Assembly (NCBI GenBank): GCA_937941715.1 | Contig: CALDGX010000241.1 | Coordinates: forward strand, 1 to 15,075 | Direction of reading: 5' to 3' | Origin: an uncultured Chloracidobacterium sp. | Lineage (GTDB): Bacteria; Acidobacteriota; Blastocatellia; Pyrinomonadales; Pyrinomonadaceae | Length of the DNA stretch: 15,075 bases | In this document: piece by piece, positions 7,233 through 12,778 of the stretch | Layout of the letters: the number at the start of each line of letters is the position of its first letter | Numbering within the stretch: the first letter of the stretch is position 1 | The notes under the pieces: generated by a model | Database searches by the model: none | Told to the model about the DNA's origin: nothing | What the model saw: the letters and a program-made list of their open reading frames with translations, nothing else | Translations under genes and position numbers: made by a program

Positions 7233-8378
7233 ATGGACGAAACGATCAAATCTAGAATAAACACGGCTTCGCTGCGGGCGTACGTGATGATCGCGGTGCT
7301 TGGGTTGATCTGGGCCTATTTTCACTGGGCCACCGAGTCGATATTTCTGACGCCGCGAAACCTGTCAAATCTAATGACCCAGATGTCGGTGACGGGCATC
7401 CTGGCGGTCGGGATGCTCATGGTCATCGTGTCGGGAAACATCGACTTGTCGGTCGGTTCGGTTCTCGGGTTTGCGGGGGGCATGGCCGCGTGGGCGCTTG
7501 CGGCCGGTTACTCGCTTCCGACGGCAATATTGCTGGCAATAGCCGTTTGCGTAGTGATCGGGTTGGTCCACGGAGTACTGACGTCGTATCTCAATATCCC
7601 GGCTTTTATCGTCACACTTGGCGGATTGCTGGCATGGCGGGGTGCCGTCAAATGGCTTTTGAGCGGCAATACCATCCCGATCTCTGACGAATCGTTCAAG
7701 GCGATCGGACAGAGCTACGTTGGTTCGAGTGTCGGATGGGTCCTGGCGGCACTTGCGATCGCCTTCGTACTCGTTATGGCGATCCAACGGGCTCGTTCCA
7801 TCAAGGCCTACGGGTTGGGCGAGGCGAACTACGGCGGCGAGCTGCTCAGATCGATCTTGCCGGTCGGAGCCATCATCGCCTTCATTTGGGTGATGAACTC
7901 ATACGAGGGCAAGGGGGTACCGATCCCGGTGTTGATCTTTGTTGCCGTCGCACTCTTCGGTGCGTTCATGACCACATCGACGACCTTCGGCCGTTACCTG
8001 TACGCTATCGGCGGCAATGCCGACGCTGCGCGGCTGTCCGGCATCGACAACCGGCGAAACGTACTCAAGGTCTATATGATCCTCGGAGCACTGACCGGAC
8101 TTGCAGCCCTGATATTTGCCGGCCGCGTCGGCAGTGCGACGCCGGACGCCGGAACACTCAAGGAGTTGGATGCCATCGCCGCCTGTGTGATCGGCGGGGC
8201 TTCGCTAGTCGGCGGCCGCGGCACAATTTTCGGGGCCTGTCTCGGTGCGCTGATAATGGCGAGTCTTGATAACGGAATGTCGTTGCTCAACGTCCGTGAC
8301 TTTATGCAGGACATAATAAAAGGCTCGATCCTCGTTGCCGCCGTTGGCCTGGATATGTTCGGCCGAAAGCAAAGCTAA
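7233..8378 (+). CDS. xylH: Xylose-type sugar ABC transporter permease
   Basis: In this 381-residue hydrophobic inner-membrane protein of the BPD_transp_2 family, hydrophobic segments run through most of the chain. They start at about residue 16 and end with the IKGSILVAAVGLDMFG helix. Family landmarks are GILAVGMLMVIVSGNIDLSVGS (about 54-75), IPAFIVTLGGLLAWRG, TTFGRYLYAIGGNADAARLSGI (the cytoplasmic loop that docks on the ATPase) and CVIGGASLVGGRGT. A longer polar stretch after the middle helices (ARSIKAYGLGEANYGGELLR) is typical of XylH rather than RbsC. It pairs with XylG as the channel; the homodimer would form the pore. The periplasmic sugar-binding protein normally encoded beside it is missing on both sides. 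The sugar assignment is by similarity only. Confidence 0.92.
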   Translation: MDETIKSRINTASLRAYVMIAVLGLIWAYFHWATESIFLTPRNLSNLMTQMSVTGILAVGMLMVIVSGNIDLSVGSVLGFAGGMAAWALAAGYSLPTAILLAIAVCVVIGLVHGVLTSYLNIPAFIVTLGGLLAWRGAVKWLLSGNTIPISDESFKAIGQSYVGSSVGWVLAALAIAFVLVMAIQRARSIKAYGLGEANYGGELLRSILPVGAIIAFIWVMNSYEGKGVPIPVLIFVAVALFGAFMTTSTTFGRYLYAIGGNADAARLSGIDNRRNVLKVYMILGALTGLAALIFAGRVGSATPDAGTLKELDAIAACVIGGASLVGGRGTIFGACLGALIMASLDNGMSLLNVRDFMQDIIKGSILVAAVGLDMFGRKQS

Positions 8379-8402
8379 CGGGTACATCCATCCAAACTTA
8401 AA

Positions 8403-8443
8403 CTGCGACACAATTTGCCTTTCATCGGCAGGTTGTGTCGCAG
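8403..8443 (+). terminator. Strong hairpin downstream of xylH, probable terminator
   Basis: Arms CTGCGACACAA (8403-8413) and TTGTGTCGCAG (8433-8443) pair perfectly over 11 bp. Inside them TGCC and GGCA form a further 4-bp stem across a 2x2 mismatch, with a TTTCATC loop. The hairpin lies 24 bp after the xylH stop. It is followed by a pyrimidine-rich but broken T tract (CACTTTCTTTCC), so it is a weaker intrinsic terminator than the one at 12718-12755, or else an RNA-stabilising or regulatory hairpin. Confidence 0.55.
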
Positions 8444-8630
8444 GTCACTTTCTTTCCTAAATTTCAAGAACATAATCAAGGCATATTTCGGCGCGGTTGA
8501 GATATGGTCCGGAGCGGATCGGGACCGGAGAGGTTCCATTTGCCGTCTGCCGCGCTCTTTGAATGGGCTAAACAATGCCGGCCGCACCTCAACCACCGCT
8601 TGAAACTAAATAAGAACTAATCTTCGCGAA

Positions 8631-8636
8631 AAGGAG
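8631..8636 (+). promoter_or_regulatory. Ribosome binding site of tpl
   Basis: AAGGAG lies 11 bases before the ATG at 8648, slightly farther than optimal. The next in-frame ATG (8666, residue 7) would be much too far from it, which supports 8648 as the start. The gap 8444-8630 contains no convincing promoter or gene. Confidence 0.6.
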
Positions 8637-8647
8637 AATAAAACCAG

Positions 8648-10060
8648 ATGTCACCGAATACTCTAATGACCATCGGCCAGCAGTTCAGCAGGCGCTCATG
8701 GGCCGAACCGTGGAAGATCAAAATGGTCGAACCGCTCAACATGATCACCCGCGATGACCGCGAAAAGGCTCTTGCCGACGCGGGATTCAACACATTTCTG
8801 CTGCGTTCGGACGATGTGTACATCGACCTTTTGACGGACAGCGGGACCGGAGCGATGAGCGACAGGCAATGGGCGGGAATGATGCTCGGCGACGAAGCCT
8901 ACGCAGGCAGCCGGAACTTCTACCACCTGGAAGCTGCGATCCAAAAATTCTATGGCTACAAATATGTGGTTCCGACCCATCAGGGCCGCGGGGCTGAGCA
9001 CCTGATCAGTCAAGCCGCGATCAGAAAAGGGCAGTTCGTGCCGGGGAATATGTATTTCACGACTACGCGTCTGCATCAGGAGTTAGCCGGCGGCATCTTT
9101 GTCGATGTGATCATCGACGAAGCACACGACCCGCAGATACTGCATAAATTCAAAGGAAACATCGATCTCGACAAACTCGAATCCCTCATCAAGCGCGAGG
9201 GCGCCGAGAATATCGCGTACGTCAGCGTCGCCGGCACCGTAAATATGGCGGGCGGCCAACCGGTGAGTATGGCTAACATCAAGGCCGTCCGGAAGCTGGC
9301 CGACCATTATGGGATAAAGGTATTTCTCGATGCCACGCGGTTGGTCGAGAATGCATTTTTTATACAGGAGCGAGAGGACGGATACGGGACGAGATCGATC
9401 GCCGAAATACTGCATGAATTTTGCTCGTATTCCCAAGGTGCCTGGATGAGCGCCAAAAAGGACAGCCTGGTCAATATCGGCGGATGGCTCGCGGTTGACG
9501 ACAGCGAATTGTTTGAGGAACTACGCAACCTGGTCGTCGTTTACGAGGGGCTGCACACCTACGGCGGGCTCGCCGGCCGCGATCTTGAGGCAATGGCGAT
9601 AGGTATCGCTGAAAGCGTTCAGGACGAACACATCCAATCCCGTATCGGCCAGGTACGCTATCTGGGCGAATTGCTGACGACCTGGGAAATACCGATCGTC
9701 CATCCGGTCGGCGGCCACGCGATATTTCTTGACGCAAAGGCGTTCTACCCGCACCTCGAACAGGCCAAATTCCCGGCCCAGACGCTCGCGGCCGAGTTGT
9801 ATCTGGATTCGGGTATCCGCTCGATGGAACGCGGCATTGCGAGTGCCGGCCGCAACCCTAAAACGGGCGACCACAATTACCCGAAGCTCGAGCTGACGAG
9901 GCTGACCATTCCGAGGCGCGTATACACGCAGGCTCACATGGACGTCGTCGCTGAATCGGTCCGCGCCGCCTACGAGGCGCGCGAACAAGCTACCGGCCTG
10001 AAAATGGTCTACGAGCCGAAATACCTTCGATTTTTCCAGGCGAGGTTCGAGCGGCTTTGA
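8648..10060 (+). CDS. tpl: Tyrosine phenol-lyase (beta-tyrosinase)
   Basis: This PLP enzyme splits L-tyrosine into phenol, pyruvate and ammonia. It aligns with the Citrobacter freundii enzyme, as I recall that sequence, at a near-constant offset of 14 residues. The extra 14 are an N-terminal extension. Preserved active-site positions include Tyr85, Arg114, Asp228, Arg231, PLP lysine Lys271 (SAKKD), Tyr305 and the FF pair 462-463. The phenol-specific residues are Thr138 in YFTTTR and Arg395 in SMERG. Tryptophanase has Asp and a non-Arg residue there, so tryptophanase is unlikely. One active-site difference is Leu302 where the reference has Met288. At 470 residues it is full length and cytoplasmic. 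It is preceded by the xylH hairpin and is probably its own transcription unit. It ends two bases from the convergent moaA. Confidence 0.92.
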   Translation: MSPNTLMTIGQQFSRRSWAEPWKIKMVEPLNMITRDDREKALADAGFNTFLLRSDDVYIDLLTDSGTGAMSDRQWAGMMLGDEAYAGSRNFYHLEAAIQKFYGYKYVVPTHQGRGAEHLISQAAIRKGQFVPGNMYFTTTRLHQELAGGIFVDVIIDEAHDPQILHKFKGNIDLDKLESLIKREGAENIAYVSVAGTVNMAGGQPVSMANIKAVRKLADHYGIKVFLDATRLVENAFFIQEREDGYGTRSIAEILHEFCSYSQGAWMSAKKDSLVNIGGWLAVDDSELFEELRNLVVVYEGLHTYGGLAGRDLEAMAIGIAESVQDEHIQSRIGQVRYLGELLTTWEIPIVHPVGGHAIFLDAKAFYPHLEQAKFPAQTLAAELYLDSGIRSMERGIASAGRNPKTGDHNYPKLELTRLTIPRRVYTQAHMDVVAESVRAAYEAREQATGLKMVYEPKYLRFFQARFERL

Positions 10061-10070
10061 GTCTAGCCGC
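10051..10070. terminator. Hairpin spanning both stop codons of convergent tpl and moaA
   Basis: GCGGCT (10051-10056) pairs with AGCCGC (10065-10070) across an 8-base loop. The loop contains the tpl stop TGA (10058-10060) and most of the moaA stop (10063-10065, TAG on minus). There is no T tract on either side, so a bidirectional terminator role is an inference from position only. Confidence 0.3.
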
Positions 10071-11052
10071 CTATAAAACTCATTGTCCGGGAAGGTTGGA
10101 CGAAGTCCGCGTCATTAATATGGTGGCGCGGTTCTTTTTTTAGCGCGACGTTCTCGATGAATTGGGCGATCTCGTTGCGTGAGGCGCCGCTTCGCACAAT
10201 TCCGCGAAGGTCGTGTTCGGTGGTTGAAAAAAGGCAGGTGCGGATCTGGCCGTCGGCGGTCAAGCGAATACGCGAGCACGCTCCGCAAAACATCTCGGTT
10301 ACGGGGGCGATAATTCCGATCTCGCCGGGAGCGCCGTCGGCAAAGACGTACTTCCAGGCGGTCTCAGAGCCACGGTCGGCATTTTTTAGTTTCAGCGGGT
10401 AAACAGCATTTATCGTTTCGAAGATCTCACGCCCGGGAACGACCAGGTCGGGACTCCATTCGTGGCCGCTGTCGAGCGGCATAAACTCGATAAAGCGCAT
10501 AGAGACGCCAAATTCGCGGGCAAATCGTGCAAAATCTACAAATTCGTCGTCATTATGGCCGCGGATAACGGCAGCGTTGACCTTGACCGGGTCAAAGCCG
10601 GCCTGTTTTGCCGAGTCGATCGCGGCGAAGACCTTTTCGAGCCCGTCAACGCCTGTCATTCGGTTAAATTTTTCGCGATCGAGACTGTCCAGACTGATCG
10701 TGACACGGTCAACTCCGGCGGCTCGAAGTTCGTCGGCGAGCGCCGGAAAAATAAAGCCGTTTGTGGTCAAAGCGAGATCCTTAAGCCGCGGTTTCAATAC
10801 GGCGATCTCGGCGGCTAGCTTTGCGATGTCCTTTCTCAAGAGCGGTTCGCCGCCGGTGAGCCTTATCTTTTCGATGCCGAGCGAAACAAATATGTCGGCG
10901 ATATACGCCATTTCCTCAAACGTCAGGATCGTATCCTTGCGGGCCATTGGCGGTTCGCCGTTCGGCAGGCAGTAAAAGCACCTAAAATTGCACCTGTCCG
11001 TCACCGAAATGCGAAGGTCGCGGATCGTCCGGTTGTAAGCATCGCGAAGCAT
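10063..11052 (-). CDS. moaA: GTP 3',8-cyclase MoaA (molybdenum cofactor biosynthesis)
   Basis: MoaA is a radical-SAM enzyme that converts GTP to 3',8-cyclo-GTP, the first step of molybdopterin synthesis, together with MoaC. The 329-residue protein has the SAM cluster motif DRCNFRCFYC with Cys21, Cys25 and Cys28, the SAM-binding GGEP (67-70), and TNGF and ISLDS strand motifs. A second C-terminal 4Fe-4S cluster is formed by Cys256, Cys259 and Cys273 (FCGACSRIRLTADG, RTCLFS). The chain ends in the functionally important Gly-Gly tail (SFIGG). It follows the unknown secreted protein by 37 bp and is the last gene of a queG-hypothetical-moaA run. No clear Shine-Dalgarno precedes the start. A TATCAT close upstream could be a -10 for a nearly leaderless transcript, but no matching -35 is visible. 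No other moa or moe gene is in the window. Confidence 0.97.
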   Translation of the reverse strand: MLRDAYNRTIRDLRISVTDRCNFRCFYCLPNGEPPMARKDTILTFEEMAYIADIFVSLGIEKIRLTGGEPLLRKDIAKLAAEIAVLKPRLKDLALTTNGFIFPALADELRAAGVDRVTISLDSLDREKFNRMTGVDGLEKVFAAIDSAKQAGFDPVKVNAAVIRGHNDDEFVDFARFAREFGVSMRFIEFMPLDSGHEWSPDLVVPGREIFETINAVYPLKLKNADRGSETAWKYVFADGAPGEIGIIAPVTEMFCGACSRIRLTADGQIRTCLFSTTEHDLRGIVRSGASRNEIAQFIENVALKKEPRHHINDADFVQPSRTMSFIGG

Positions 11053-11089
11053 TAGCTAAATGATACAGGATTGCCGGCGGAAATTCGCT

Positions 11090-11740
11090 TTACCTGTAGG
11101 CGTTGCCAATGATGTCGAGCTGTGAGAGGACTTTGCCACGCTCAGCGAGAGAATCACCGGACAGGACATTCCGGATCTCGCCGATCATTTTGGCGAGTTC
11201 GGCACGGTCGCTGGCCTCGGTCGGGCCTTCGTAATTACCCTTTTTGCCGGTGATGTCATCCGTGATGAAGCTAAGGCTTTCCGACATCTTATTCAGTGCG
11301 TTTTTGCTGCTGCGGCCTTTAGGATACAACTTCAGATAAGCTACATAGGTTGCGGTGATGTTGTAAACATAACAGTTTACATATCCTTCGCATTCGCCGG
11401 GAAGGGGATTTTCAGCTGCTGCCCAGGCAATGTCGTCGGCGATCGGCAGCGTCCTGTATTTCTTGCTCAGGTCCCAAAACCGATCTGAACGGACAAACCA
11501 CTGGCCGGCGGGTTCGCTGTATGTGATGTCCTTTCTGTTTCGTCGAATAAAGCTCTTATGCGGCTCACGGTTCAGCTTGTCAGGCGGAATTTTGGCGAGT
11601 GCGGTGCCGAGCCCCTTGAGCCGTTTAAATTCGGCATCGGCAGTCTTCGACTGAGCGTTCGCCGAGACACATGTGCCTATTGCGATGAGGGCGATCACCA
11701 GCATAATAAGGGATGACGACGAGAACCTGTTCTTTTTCAT
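11090..11740 (-). CDS. Small secreted protein of unknown function between queG and moaA
   Basis: I do not recognise this family. From the ATG at 11740 it is 216 residues with a clear signal peptide: MKKNRF, a hydrophobic core at 9-23, and a likely type I cleavage site after ANA (residue 29). A GTG at 11758 would add six residues (VWYNRK) and is less likely because it spoils the signal-peptide start. The mature part is mainly helical and polar. A central block at 100-140 has ADDIAWAAAENPLPGECEGY, a Cys117/Cys123 pair and YVAYLKLYPKGRSSKNAL, which resembles the start of a TPR-type helix pair as in periplasmic repeat proteins. A Trp/Arg-rich segment (QWFVRSDRFWDLSKKY, 80-95) precedes it. No catalytic motif is visible. 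It lies 27 bp after queG and is presumably co-transcribed with it. It is probably periplasmic. Confidence 0.75.
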   Translation of the reverse strand: MKKNRFSSSSLIMLVIALIAIGTCVSANAQSKTADAEFKRLKGLGTALAKIPPDKLNREPHKSFIRRNRKDITYSEPAGQWFVRSDRFWDLSKKYRTLPIADDIAWAAAENPLPGECEGYVNCYVYNITATYVAYLKLYPKGRSSKNALNKMSESLSFITDDITGKKGNYEGPTEASDRAELAKMIGEIRNVLSGDSLAERGKVLSQLDIIGNAYR

Positions 11741-11767
11741 TTTACGGTTATACCACACGGCGCGTAT

Positions 11768-12682
11768 CTATTTAATAAGGTGTTTGGCGTTTCGTTGAAG
11801 TCCGCTCAGTTTTGCTCGTTTGACGGCCGAGCGTCGAAAACGCTCTACGTACTCCGGATGATCCATTTCGAGAATAGCATGCGGATCGAGAGACGTTTGG
11901 CCGAGCCTGGGTTCGAACCGGGCGTCAGGTGTGGGCTTCTCGAACCGATTCCAAGGGCAAACGTCCTGGCAGATGTCACATCCATAGAGCCAGCCTTCGA
12001 GCTTCGGAGCGACCTCCGGCGGCAGATGTTCACCGCGGTGCTCGATGGTCGCGTATGAGATGCACTTTGCGGAATCAACGATGTACGGTTCGATTATCGC
12101 GCCCGTCGGGCATGCATCGAGACACGCTGTACACGAACCGCAATGGTCCGCGACCTCGCCGGTATCGTACTCAAGCTCGAGATCGAGGATCAGTTCTCCG
12201 ATAAATACCCACGAACCTAGATCTCGGGTAATGACGTTTGAGTGTTTACCAAGCCAGCCGAGACCGGACCGCACTGCCCACGCCTTGTCCATCATAGGAG
12301 CCGTGTCGACACAGGCCCTGCCATCGGCTCCGGGTACCTCGTCACGTATGCGTTCGAGAACGGCCCGGAGTCCTGCACCGACCACATCGTGATAGTCGTC
12401 TCCCCAGGCGTAACGCGAGATCTTGCCGGGCGAGGTATGCCGATGATCGGTGTAATAGTTTTTTAACACGACCACTATAGATCTGGCTGCGGGGAATATC
12501 TCTCTCGGGTCGATACGGCGTTCGGGGTCACGGGCCATCCACGACATCGCCGCGTTGTATCCCGCGTCGAGCCAGCTGCCGAGCCTTTCGGCCTCGGTGT
12601 CGAGGCGGGCCGCCGGAACTATCGCTACACGATCGAAACCGGCGTCGAGCGCAAATTGCTTGATGCGTAAAGAAAGCGACAT
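11768..12682 (-). CDS. queG: Epoxyqueuosine reductase QueG
   Basis: QueG reduces epoxyqueuosine to queuosine at the wobble base of GUN-anticodon tRNAs, using cobalamin and two 4Fe-4S clusters in the cytoplasm. The 304-residue chain has the N-terminal cobalamin-binding domain with YYTDHRH and GKISRYAWGDDYH (86-98). It then has CVDTAPMMDKAWAVRSGLGW, where Asp126 matches the catalytic acid, and GKHSNVI. The ferredoxin-like cluster motifs are CGSCTACLDACPTGAI (Cys181, 184, 187, 191) and CDICQDVCPWN (Cys235, 238, 242), with Cys207 between them. The C-terminal SAVKRAKLSGLQRNAKHL is typical of the short bacterial form without the HEAT repeats of longer homologues. Its ATG is 35 bp from the T tract of the upstream receptor's terminator. 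It leads the run queG, secreted protein, moaA. Confidence 0.97.
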   Translation of the reverse strand: MSLSLRIKQFALDAGFDRVAIVPAARLDTEAERLGSWLDAGYNAAMSWMARDPERRIDPREIFPAARSIVVVLKNYYTDHRHTSPGKISRYAWGDDYHDVVGAGLRAVLERIRDEVPGADGRACVDTAPMMDKAWAVRSGLGWLGKHSNVITRDLGSWVFIGELILDLELEYDTGEVADHCGSCTACLDACPTGAIIEPYIVDSAKCISYATIEHRGEHLPPEVAPKLEGWLYGCDICQDVCPWNRFEKPTPDARFEPRLGQTSLDPHAILEMDHPEYVERFRRSAVKRAKLSGLQRNAKHLIK

Positions 12683-12689
12683 CCTCGAT

Positions 12690-12719
12690 AGAGTACCTGA
12701 GCCGATCGTAAAGACGCAA
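12690..12719 (-). promoter_or_regulatory. Possible weak promoter of the queG run
   Basis: TTGCGT (12714-12719), an 18-bp spacer and TACTCT (12690-12695) are the best promoter-like pair in the 35 bp between the receptor terminator and queG. Transcription would begin almost at the queG ATG (12682), so the message would be essentially leaderless. A GAGG touches the ATG with no spacer. The match is weak. Confidence 0.25.
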
Positions 12720-12755
12720 AAAATGCGGCCGGATACTCATTGAATATCCGGCCGC
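12718..12755 (-). terminator. Rho-independent terminator of the TonB-dependent receptor gene
   Basis: GCGGCCGGATA (12725-12735) and TATCCGGCCGC (12745-12755) form a perfect 11-bp GC-rich stem with a 9-base loop. Read on the minus strand it is followed after one base by TTTTTT (12718-12723). It starts 23 bp after the receptor stop codon and should end that transcript before queG. Confidence 0.88.
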
Positions 12756-12778
12756 AGGGTCTGATCAGATCCGAAAGC

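Noticed and set aside
8375..8603. Short open frames on both strands between xylH and tpl (8415-8603 plus; 8375-8596 minus)
   Set aside because: They run through the strong hairpin, overlap each other, have no ribosome-binding site and no protein-like composition.
8648..10060. Assignment as tryptophanase
   Set aside because: Thr138 and Arg395 are the tyrosine phenol-lyase residues, and surrounding blocks (NMYFTTTR, GAENIAY, VENA, SMERGI) match that enzyme far better.
11666..11679. Lipoprotein signal in the secreted unknown protein (IGTC)
   Set aside because: The residue before Cys24 is Thr rather than Gly, Ala or Ser, and a good type I site (ANA) follows within a few residues.
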